A DNA stretch of 34,374 nt from an uncultured Moraxellaceae bacterium. GTDB taxonomy: Bacteria; Pseudomonadota; Gammaproteobacteria; Pseudomonadales; Moraxellaceae. Positions 27,563 through 34,374 of the stretch are shown here, in pieces (within the stretch, counting starts at the first letter, position 1; each line of letters opens with the position of its first letter). The position numbers were made by a program, and so were the translations under genes. Below the pieces are notes generated by a model that searched no databases, was not told where the DNA came from, and saw only the letters and a program-made list of their open reading frames with translations. The stretch spans positions 1 to 34,374 of the forward strand of contig CAJXOR010000015.1 in the NCBI GenBank assembly GCA_913057715.1, in the 5' to 3' direction.

Positions 27563-28102
27563 TTAGTCTTCAAACTTGCGACTCAGAGTTTCAACATGCA
27601 GTCCGAAGTGGCCAGTTTTGCGATCAGCATAGTAGTGTTCAATCGTGCGGCGGATACTTCTAAAAGCTAACTCATCCCAGGGAATCTGATCTTCACGGTA
27701 GAGCCCGCACTCAAGACTCTCGTCCCCAGCCCCGTATCCGCCGTCGAGCTCCCCGCGAAACAGCATGTACACCTGACCCAGATAGGGCAGATTGTAGATG
27801 CAGTAAAGTTTTTGGTTGATCACCAGTGCCTGCGCCTCCTCGACCGTCTCTCGAGCTGCGCCCTGATCTAGGGTCTCATCTAGCTCCATGAAACCAGCTG
27901 GCAGCGTCCAGTAACCGTATCTAGGTTCTATGGCGCGTTTGCACAGCAGGATCTTGTCGCCGCTAACCACCAAAGACCCGCAGATGATTTTGGGGTTTTC
28001 GTAGTGTATGTAGTGACAGTTGGGGCAAACAGCACGCTCACGGTTATCGCCTTTGGGAACTTCGATTCGGGTTTTGGTGCCACACTGCAAACAATATCCC
28101 AT
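27563..28102 (-). CDS. Zinc-ribbon Nudix hydrolase
   Basis: A 179-residue protein with an N-terminal zinc ribbon (C4-x2-C7 and C26-x2-C29) and a Nudix domain. The Nudix box runs from G70 (GFMELDETLDQGAARETVEEA) with the REXXEE metal-binding core intact, but the last conserved Gly is Gln (Q91). Zinc-ribbon Nudix enzymes of this type act on nucleotide diphosphate derivatives such as NADH or ADP-ribose; the substrate here is not determined. Divergent from a second Nudix gene 238 bases away. Confidence 0.9.
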   Translation of the reverse strand: MGYCLQCGTKTRIEVPKGDNRERAVCPNCHYIHYENPKIICGSLVVSGDKILLCKRAIEPRYGYWTLPAGFMELDETLDQGAARETVEEAQALVINQKLYCIYNLPYLGQVYMLFRGELDGGYGAGDESLECGLYREDQIPWDELAFRSIRRTIEHYYADRKTGHFGLHVETLSRKFED

Positions 28103-28340
28103 GTTTCTGCCACTTGAGGGTTTGGATCAGTTTAGCTGCTTTCACGCTCAAATCAATCTGAGTGGTTCAGTTTTGCTAAACCTTTAGTCAGCCTAACAAC
28201 TCGCTGCTTATTTGCTGCGCCCTAAACGAGATCATTTTGCACTCAGTCACTTAAGAAGCTGTGTTGATCGCCTGATTTGAGCGAAACTCTTGAAGTGCTG
28301 ATAGGATGGTTTTTTAGAAAAATGTCACCGGATCAAAGCT
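28103..28340. promoter_or_regulatory. Divergent region between two Nudix genes
   Basis: It must contain promoters for both genes. I cannot place them with confidence. One heptamer AAATGTC (28320-28326) is 14 bases before the plus-strand start, and a near copy (CATTTTGC) is around 28243. Confidence 0.4.
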
Positions 28341-28922
28341 GTGCACTGGCAACAAGTTGAGTCCCACCTAGCCAAACCCTCAGGACTGCGGTTTTTTAAA
28401 AACACCGTCCAGTTCGATGCCGCTGTGCTGCTTTTGTTGACCTGCGAGGACAACCCCAAGATCCTTTTGACCCGCCGCGCCGCCCACCTCAAAAGCCATG
28501 CTGGAGAAGTCTCGCTTCCTGGAGGCAAAAAAGAGCACCCAGAGCGCTCGCCAGCAGACACGGCGCTCAGAGAAACTTGGGAGGAGGTGGGGATACCGCG
28601 TGAGTCGATCCGCCTGATTGGAGACCTAGGCGTGCAAAGAGCCAAATCCGGTGTCCGTGTCAGGCCTGTGGTGGGCTTGATCGACGCTCAGCCAAAACTG
28701 ATTGTTGATAGCGGTGAGGTGGCGCACGCTTTTTGGGTGCCGCTGCAGGATTTGATTCATACGCCGATTAAACCGCACCGCGTTAACTATCGGGGCATGA
28801 ATCTAGACACCTCTGCCTGGCACCTGCAAGAAGAGGTGATTTGGGGGATGACTGGCCGAATCTTGAGTGACTTTTTAAACCGGATTGGGGTTAAAAACCG
28901 CTTCCGGCTGTGGCGGTGTTAA
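28341..28922 (+). CDS. CoA-pyrophosphatase-type Nudix hydrolase (NudL-like)
   Basis: A 193-residue Nudix protein with the UPF0035/CoA-pyrophosphatase signature ahead of the box: ILLTRRAAHLKSHAGEVSLPGG (Leu in place of the usual Phe before Pro). The Nudix box follows (GGKKE, then ALRETWEEVGI). Likely hydrolyses CoA or related dinucleotides. The start is GTG at 28341 with a weak GGA upstream. The C-terminus (RFRLWRC) is basic. Confidence 0.9.
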   Translation: MHWQQVESHLAKPSGLRFFKNTVQFDAAVLLLLTCEDNPKILLTRRAAHLKSHAGEVSLPGGKKEHPERSPADTALRETWEEVGIPRESIRLIGDLGVQRAKSGVRVRPVVGLIDAQPKLIVDSGEVAHAFWVPLQDLIHTPIKPHRVNYRGMNLDTSAWHLQEEVIWGMTGRILSDFLNRIGVKNRFRLWRC

Positions 28923-29167
28923 CCGTGTTTTTATTGATGGTTATTTGATTGATTGCCAAATGCCAGCAATTGTTGGCATTTGACTCAATCTGAGCTTGAC
29001 CTGATAGCGGCGCTTTTAAGTGTGAGCATCCGTAGCCCCGCCCCAATCTTTACTTCACCTTAAGCCAGTACTGGCAGCGGAGCGTTTTGCCCGCTATGCT
29101 GTGGTTCGCAATCTGCCAGCTTATGGATGAGTTGTCAGGCTAAGCGATCAGTAGCAAAGGGATAATT
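28923..29167 (+). promoter_or_regulatory. Structured leader region before nhaD
   Basis: 245 bases without a gene. A perfect 9-bp hairpin CAAATGCCA / TGGCATTTG (28957-28982, 8-base loop) lacks a T-tract. Nearer nhaD are a 12-base palindrome GCCAGTACTGGC (29064-29075) and directly after it the stem AGCGG / CCGCT (29076-29095). AAGGG precedes the nhaD ATG. Possible regulatory RNA or operator region; no known riboswitch is recognised. Confidence 0.4.
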
Positions 29168-30532
29168 ATGTACGCAGTCATGGCGATCACGTTTGTGGTG
29201 GGGTATTTGGCGATCGCGCTTGAGCACAACATACGCGTGGATAAAGCCGCCTCCGCGCTCATGCTGGCAACCGTGCTTTGGGTCATGCTCATCTTTGCCG
29301 CCGGACCACTTGGCCTCATGGAGATGGGCGGCGAGGGAGCTGAGGTGCTCAGTCACACCGGCGGGCTGGTTAATCCGGTGGTGGCTGCACTGCAAGAGCA
29401 CTTGGGTGAGATCTCGGAGATCTTGTTTTTCTTGCTGGGCGCCATGACGATTGTTGAGCTGATCGACGCGCACGACGGCTTTAAGATCATCACTGATCGG
29501 ATCACGACACTCTCTCAAGTTAAGCTCATGTGGTCGGTGAGTATGTTGGCATTTTTCTTATCCGCGGTGATAGACAACCTAACCGCCACCATCGTCATGG
29601 TCTCTTTGCTGGCAAAGCTGGTGCAAAACCACGAGCAGCGCTGGTGGTTCGTCGGCATGCTGATCATCGCGGCCAACGCGGGCGGCGCATGGTCGCCAAT
29701 TGGCGATGTCACCACCACCATGCTGTGGATCGGCGGGCAGGTAACCGCAGGCAGTATCGTGCCGACGTTGTTTTTGCCCAGTCTGGTTTGCGTGTTAGTT
29801 CCGCTGATTATCCTGTCTTTTCGCTTAAAGGGAGAAGTTAAGCGGCCAGTCGATCCGGTGTCAGAGCCCGGTCACACTGTGCTGCCTGCTTATGAGCGCA
29901 ACTTGGTGCTGGGTTTGGGGATTGCGCTACTTTTGTTTGTGCCGGTGTTTAAGACGATCACTCACTTACCGCCTTATATGGGTATCTTGTTTGGTTTGTC
30001 GGTGCTTTGGGTGGTCACCGAGGTGCTGCACGGCAACAAATCCGCTGAAGATCGCCATCCGCTCACCGTGGTTGCGGTGCTTCGTAAAGTCGACACCGCA
30101 AGTGTGCTTTTTTTCTTAGGCATACTACTGGCTGTCTCAGCGCTGTCAACCGCAGGTCACTTGATCGATGTGGCTCGCCTGCTTGAGCGCAGTTTTCAAA
30201 ATGTCTACGTTATTAACCTCGTCATCGGGCTACTCTCTGCGATTGTCGATAACGTACCCTTAGTCGCTGGCGCCATGAAGATGTATCCGCTTGAGGCGAT
30301 TGGGTCTAGCGGATGGGCAGGCTACTTCGTGCAAAACGGTGACTTTTGGAAGTTTTTGGCGTATTGCGCGGGTACCGGCGGTAGCTGTTTGATCATTGGT
30401 TCAGCGGCTGGGGTCGCGGCCATGGGCATGGAGCGGATCAGTTTTAGCTGGTACCTTAAAAACATCAGCTTGCTGGCACTGGCAGGGTATCTCGCGGGTG
30501 CGGCGACTTATCTGCTCATGTATGCGCTATGA
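29168..30532 (+). CDS. nhaD: NhaD-type Na+/H+ antiporter
   Basis: A 454-residue inner-membrane protein of the IT superfamily/NhaD family with roughly 11-12 TM helices. Conserved segments: AVIDNLTATIVM (Asp-Asn pair in helix), NAGGAWSPIGDVTTTMLWIGG, and a repeat-related second half with SAIVDNVPLVAGAM and TGGSCLIIGSAAGVAAMG. These match the two inverted hairpin/transport regions of NhaD. It exports Na+ (or Li+) in exchange for protons, common in marine and alkaliphilic bacteria. SD AAGGG and ATG agree. Confidence 0.93.
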   Translation: MYAVMAITFVVGYLAIALEHNIRVDKAASALMLATVLWVMLIFAAGPLGLMEMGGEGAEVLSHTGGLVNPVVAALQEHLGEISEILFFLLGAMTIVELIDAHDGFKIITDRITTLSQVKLMWSVSMLAFFLSAVIDNLTATIVMVSLLAKLVQNHEQRWWFVGMLIIAANAGGAWSPIGDVTTTMLWIGGQVTAGSIVPTLFLPSLVCVLVPLIILSFRLKGEVKRPVDPVSEPGHTVLPAYERNLVLGLGIALLLFVPVFKTITHLPPYMGILFGLSVLWVVTEVLHGNKSAEDRHPLTVVAVLRKVDTASVLFFLGILLAVSALSTAGHLIDVARLLERSFQNVYVINLVIGLLSAIVDNVPLVAGAMKMYPLEAIGSSGWAGYFVQNGDFWKFLAYCAGTGGSCLIIGSAAGVAAMGMERISFSWYLKNISLLALAGYLAGAATYLLMYAL

Positions 30533-30568
30533 CATTTATGAGTTTTTAACAGGGATTGATCATCAACC

Positions 30569-31792
30569 ATGCCAGCTTATAGTTTTGAGGCCTTAGATCC
30601 TGCCGGCACCAAGCAAAGCGGGGTGCTTGAAGGTGACAGTGCGCGTCAAGTGCGAGAGCTCTTGCGTGAGCGCGGCTGGTTGCCCACCGCGGTGGAAGTC
30701 GCGGCTGGTGCAGAATCAGGCGATGACACTCAGCCTTGGTACTTAAGGCGCACCAAAAAGCGCATCGGTAGTTTTGATCTGGCGCTGATCATGCGCCAGC
30801 TGGCTGTCTTGATCGCCTCAGGTTCTCCGCTTGAGGAGACGCTGGCGGCTGTGGCGCGCCAGAGTGAAAAGCGCTCAGTGAAAACCCTATTGCTCTCTGT
30901 GCGCTCAAAAGTTTTAGAAGGTTTCTCCCTGGCTCGTGCGCTCGATACCTCTGGAAACTTTCCAGCGCTGGTGATCGCCACCATACGGGCAGGGGAGCAG
31001 TCGGGTCACTTAGATGCGGTTCTCAATCAGTTGGCTGACTACACCGAGAGTCGCTACCGGATTCAAAAGCAAATTCGCGGTGCACTGATTTATCCAGTAT
31101 TTATGATGATCTTCTCTTTAGGGATCGTCATGGCGCTCATGAGTTTTGTGGTGCCTAAGATCGTCTCGATGTTTGACCGGCTAGATGCGGCTTTGCCGCT
31201 GGTCACGCAGATTGTCATGTCGCTGTCTAATTTTTTGGTCAACTACGGTTGGCTCTTACTCATCGGGGTGGTGGTTGCTGTGGTTCTGCTTAGGCGGGCG
31301 GTGGTAACCGAGGCGGGCCGCGCCACCAAAGATCGTTGGCTCTTAAAAACCCCGATCTTTGGCAAACTTACCCGCGGACTTGACTCAGCGCGTATGGCCA
31401 GTACCCTTGCAATATTGGTGGGAGCAGGTGTTCCTTTGGTTGAGGCGCTGCGCATCGCTGCTCAAGTGGCTTCAAACGTACACATATCGCAGGCGATTCG
31501 TCAGGCCGGCATCAAGGTGACCGAAGGGGCGGCGCTCTCTCCGCAGTTGGAGCGCGCTGGTTACTTCTCCCCGATGATGGTGCAGATGATCCGTTCCGGT
31601 GAAAATTCAGGCGAGCTTGAGGCCATGCTCACCCGCGCCGCTGACATGCAGCAGACCGAAGCGAACGATCAGATCAACGCGCTGCTGGCGCTTTTGGGTC
31701 CCCTGCTCATGATCGTACTGGGGTTTGTGGTGGCGATCATCGTCTTCGCCGTGATGCTACCGATCGTCAGCTTGAACAACCTTGCTGGTTAA
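30569..31792 (+). CDS. gspF: Type II secretion inner-membrane protein GspF
   Basis: A 407-residue polytopic platform protein of the type II secretion system. N-terminal MPAYSFEALDPAGTKQSGVLE is typical; two T2SSF domains follow (about 70-190 and 275-395), each with a repeat of GxPLxEAL-like sequence (SGSPLEETLAAVA; AGVPLVEALRIAA) and TM helices near 170, 225 and 385. It starts 36 bases after nhaD. The usual neighbours gspC, D and E are absent; only gspG follows. Confidence 0.95.
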   Translation: MPAYSFEALDPAGTKQSGVLEGDSARQVRELLRERGWLPTAVEVAAGAESGDDTQPWYLRRTKKRIGSFDLALIMRQLAVLIASGSPLEETLAAVARQSEKRSVKTLLLSVRSKVLEGFSLARALDTSGNFPALVIATIRAGEQSGHLDAVLNQLADYTESRYRIQKQIRGALIYPVFMMIFSLGIVMALMSFVVPKIVSMFDRLDAALPLVTQIVMSLSNFLVNYGWLLLIGVVVAVVLLRRAVVTEAGRATKDRWLLKTPIFGKLTRGLDSARMASTLAILVGAGVPLVEALRIAAQVASNVHISQAIRQAGIKVTEGAALSPQLERAGYFSPMMVQMIRSGENSGELEAMLTRAADMQQTEANDQINALLALLGPLLMIVLGFVVAIIVFAVMLPIVSLNNLAG

Positions 31793-31846
31793 AACTTACC
31801 TATGCTGAGTGATATTTTTATGATTTTGAACAAACAAAGGAATGAT

Positions 31847-32278
31847 ATGCGTCAACACCCGCTTCGAGCTGCTCAAAAAGGCTTTACGCTGATTGAAATC
31901 ATGGTGGTGATCATCATCATTGGTGTGATTGCTGGAGCAGTGGTGCCGCAGATTTTGGGCGCTGGAGATAAGTCACGGGTTAAAGCGACCGAGATTACCC
32001 TCTCCAAAGTGGCCGGATCTCTTAACTTGTATAAGACCGAAAACTACCAGTATCCCAGCACCTCTCAGGGATTGGCTGCGCTTAAAACCAATCCGGGGGA
32101 TGCGCCCAACTACAACCCTGAAGGGTATCTCGATGGCACCTACACCGATGGTTGGGACAACGAGCTGCAGTACTATGCACCAGGGCAAAATGGCACCGGG
32201 TTTGATCTATACTCTTTAGGGGCCGACGGCCAACCGGGCGGTGAGGGAGTTGATGCGGATATCGAGTATGTGCCTTAA
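31847..32278 (+). CDS. gspG: Type II secretion major pseudopilin GspG
   Basis: A 143-residue prepilin. The GspO cleavage site is KG|FTLIE with Glu5, followed by a hydrophobic helix (IMVVIIIIGVIAGAVVP). The C-terminal part has the GspG pattern YPSTSQGL, DGWDNELQYY and YSLGADGQPGGEGVDADI, including the calcium-site Asp/Gly loop. The ORF can start at 31802, but ATG at 31847 has AAAGGA five bases upstream and gives the normal short leader. Confidence 0.96.
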   Translation: MRQHPLRAAQKGFTLIEIMVVIIIIGVIAGAVVPQILGAGDKSRVKATEITLSKVAGSLNLYKTENYQYPSTSQGLAALKTNPGDAPNYNPEGYLDGTYTDGWDNELQYYAPGQNGTGFDLYSLGADGQPGGEGVDADIEYVP

Positions 32279-32488
32279 CCGGTATACCCAGTGATCTTCT
32301 CTTGGGTGCTCGCTGAAGGCTTGTTTTCTGACTTTGCTCTTGGGTTTGAGTTTGCTGTGCTGTGCCTATGTGTTTTAGTGCTTTATAAGCTAGCAAACCC
32401 GATCACCCCCTCCTTGGTGATCCAGTATTTTGTCAGGCTGAAGGGTTCTGTCAGTCAGTACTATGCACGCTTCGCCAAGCCGCTTGGT
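32279..32488 (+). other. Open frame between gspG and dsbD; true dsbD start uncertain
   Basis: After the gspG stop the same frame stays open without stops into dsbD. A GTG at 32291 could start a 66-codon extension that has a hydrophobic run (FAVLCLCVLVLY) and a basic stretch before the dsbD signal peptide. No clear SD, promoter or terminator is visible. Confidence 0.5.
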
Positions 32489-34328
32489 ATGGCGCTCGTC
32501 AATCTTGTGGCCGCAGCGCTTGTTGTTGTGGCTACCTATAGTGCGGCGCAGGCTGACCCTTTTGAGCGCAAAGGGGTTTTTCGTTCTGGCGCTGATGTGG
32601 TGCTTAAGCGAACCTCAGGAACTCAGACCTCTCAAGCACCTAAGTTTTTACCGGTGGATCAGGCTTTTTCTGTCCTTGGCGCCCGCTGCGCCCCGCCAAA
32701 TACTGATCAATTGTGTCTGGATTTCTCAGTCACGCCGGGTCACTACCTCTACCAAGACAAAGTTGATCTGCTGAGTGGATCCAAAAAACTGCCGATTAAA
32801 CTGAATTTCTCACGCGCCCCCAAATACGTCGACGATCCCTTGTTCGGACCAACACCCGTCTTTTATCAAGATGTCACGGCGCAAGCCCCGCTATCTACCT
32901 TAAGCGCAAAAGCTATCAAACAGCTGAACATACGCTGGCAGGGCTGTGCTGAGGCAGGACTGTGCTATCCGCCAGTGACTGAGCCGCTAGAGATCAGTGA
33001 TTTGCCTGTTTCTGCCAAACAAGCGACCTCAGTGAAGCCTTCAGCAGACGCAGCTGACGTTTCACCTGTAGACGAAGCTGATCTGACTACCGAGGTGAGC
33101 ACCTTATCCGACGAGTTCTCGGTTCTGACTGATGCTGAGCTAGCGCAGCCAGCTAACAACCCAGAACCTAGAACCAGCATCGATCAAACTAGCTTACAAA
33201 ATCCTGATCCCTTTGGTTTGTCCTCTAGGCCGCTGCTGGGTCTACTACTGCTTTTTATCGCGGGACTTGGACTGGCGTTAACCCCATGCGTGCTGCCCAT
33301 GCTGCCAATTGTGGCCAGCATCGTGGCAACCCAGCACCATAAAACTCGCCGCGGGCTACTGCTGACACTCAGCTATGGCTTTGGTGTGGCGTTAGCGTAC
33401 GGACTAATTGGGGCGTTGGTGGGCTATCTGGGGCATGCTTTTTTGATTCAAAGCCTGCAAAATCCGGTGGTTTTAGGCGCTTTAGCTGTGCTGTTTGCGC
33501 TGCTCGGATTGTATTTGTTCGGGGTGATTTCCCTTGGGCGATTGGGTCAAAAACTGTTTCAAAGCGCGAGCCGCTTGAGTGCTTTGGGCGAGCGACATTT
33601 GGGTGGTTACTTGGGCTCTGCCATCGCAGGTTTTCTGTCTGCGCTGGTCGTCTCACCATGTGTCAGCGCGCCGCTTGCAGCAGCGCTCTTGAGTATTGCG
33701 GCGGTGGGTAGCCCAGGCTTTGGGTTTGTTGGGTTGTTTGTGCTGGGACTGGGTCTCTCGATCCCTCTGGTTGCCTTTGGGGCGCTTGAAACCAGACTGC
33801 TGTCGATGGGCAAGTTTACTGACTGGATCAAGCAAGGTTTTGCTTTATCTATGTTTGCCATGAGTTTGGTGGTGCTGGCAAGGATCGTGAGTCCAGAGTG
33901 GATGCTGCTACTTTGGGCGGTCTTTGCGCTGGCACTCTCGGTGTGGCTCTTTAGCCACAAAAGCATCGTCACTCGGGTGTTGGCAGGGCTAATGGCGCTG
34001 GTGAGCATACTTTGGCTGGTGGGGTTCTTTACCGGCTCAGCCAGTGTGCTCAAACCATGGGATCAGTTAACCCAATCAAACCAAGCCGTCACTGCGGAGC
34101 TCAAGACTGCTTCGGTGTCTGAGGCGATAGAGGCTGCGCGCATGGCCCCTGCCGCGGTGGTTGTGCTCAGCGCTGAGTGGTGTATCGAGTGCCGCAGATT
34201 GGACGCACAAACTCTCACGCCATGGCCGGGTAGCTGGTTAACTCATATCGAGCTTGATATCACAGAATTAAATTCTGAGCAGCAGCAGTTCCTAACCCAG
34301 AACCAATTGTTTGGCCCGCCTGCCATAC
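32489..34328 (+). CDS. dsbD: Thiol:disulfide interchange protein DsbD (3' truncated by adapter)
   Basis: Partial, about 613 codons present. DsbD carries electrons from cytosolic thioredoxin to periplasmic thiol proteins. Visible in order: signal peptide (MALVNLVAAALVVVATYSAA), N-terminal alpha domain with its Cys pair in WQGCAEAGLCYPP (codons at 32945 and 32963), an acidic linker, the eight-TM beta domain with Cys in LTPCVLPMLP and VVSPCVSAP, and the thioredoxin-like gamma domain with WCIEC (34178-34192). It ends at FGPPAI, near the FGxPT motif, so perhaps 40-60 residues are missing. The frame runs on through the adapter and must be clipped at 34328. Start is uncertain: 32489 has no SD. Confidence 0.95.
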
Positions 34329-34374
34329 CTGTCTCTTATACACATCTGACGCTGCCGACGAAGAGGATAGTGTA
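34329..34374 (-). other. Nextera adapter contamination, right end
   Basis: CTGTCTCTTATACACATCT and following (34329-34361) is the reverse complement of the Nextera read-1 adapter, then AGAGGATA (34362-34369, the same i5 index reversed) and five bases of P5. Not genomic. Confidence 0.98.

Noticed and set aside
32463-32774. 103-codon plus-strand frame near the dsbD start
   Set aside because: Overlaps dsbD in another frame; the dsbD frame has the signal peptide and the alpha-domain Cys motif.

Overview
This is a 34.4-kb assembled contig from a gammaproteobacterium, probably marine or salt-adapted. The proteins are gammaproteobacterial in type (GcvTHP, CopAB, NhaD, GspFG, DsbD, UvrB, KtrAB-like), and the window has both a Na+/H+ antiporter and a K+ uptake cluster. 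I cannot name a genus. Both ends carry Illumina Nextera adapter (1-42 and 34329-34374), so the biological sequence is 43-34328 and the last gene, dsbD, is cut by adapter rather than by a natural end.

Layout. 43-1994 is the edge of an integron: a trace of one cassette, an attC site, a complete cassette with a small secreted protein (minus strand), a putative attI junction, and a divergent integron integrase with an extra N-terminal domain. This part is AT-richer and poor in GATC compared with the rest. A tRNA-Asn(GTT) gene with its own promoter and terminator follows (2173-2385), then an aspartate aminotransferase (minus). 4077-9977 is a glycine cleavage locus on the minus strand: promoter, tandem glycine riboswitch, gcvT, gcvH, a nitroreductase-family gene, a leader with three hairpins, gcvP and a terminator. 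10120-13003 is a copA-copB copper resistance pair (minus). 13429-17168 is a plus-strand K+ uptake cluster: one KtrA-type gating subunit and two KtrB/TrkH-type channel paralogues. uvrB follows, then a phosphatase-like protein that has lost its catalytic Cys, and a small two-TM protein. A PfkB-family sugar/nucleoside kinase is divergent from a PreP-type M16 metalloprotease. A large lipoprotein of unknown function and a zinc-ribbon Nudix hydrolase (minus) face a CoA-pyrophosphatase-type Nudix (plus). The plus-strand tail is nhaD, gspF, gspG and partial dsbD.

How it fits together. Glycine presumably binds the tandem aptamer and turns on gcvTH, with gcvP possibly under a second leader. CopA and CopB act together on periplasmic copper. 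KtrAB-like proteins and NhaD would manage K+ and Na+. Two signals are not explained by the genes. The heptamer AAATGYC is strongly concentrated in intergenic DNA (about 18 strict copies outside the integron). GATC is about two to four times more frequent in the backbone than chance and at background level in the integron.
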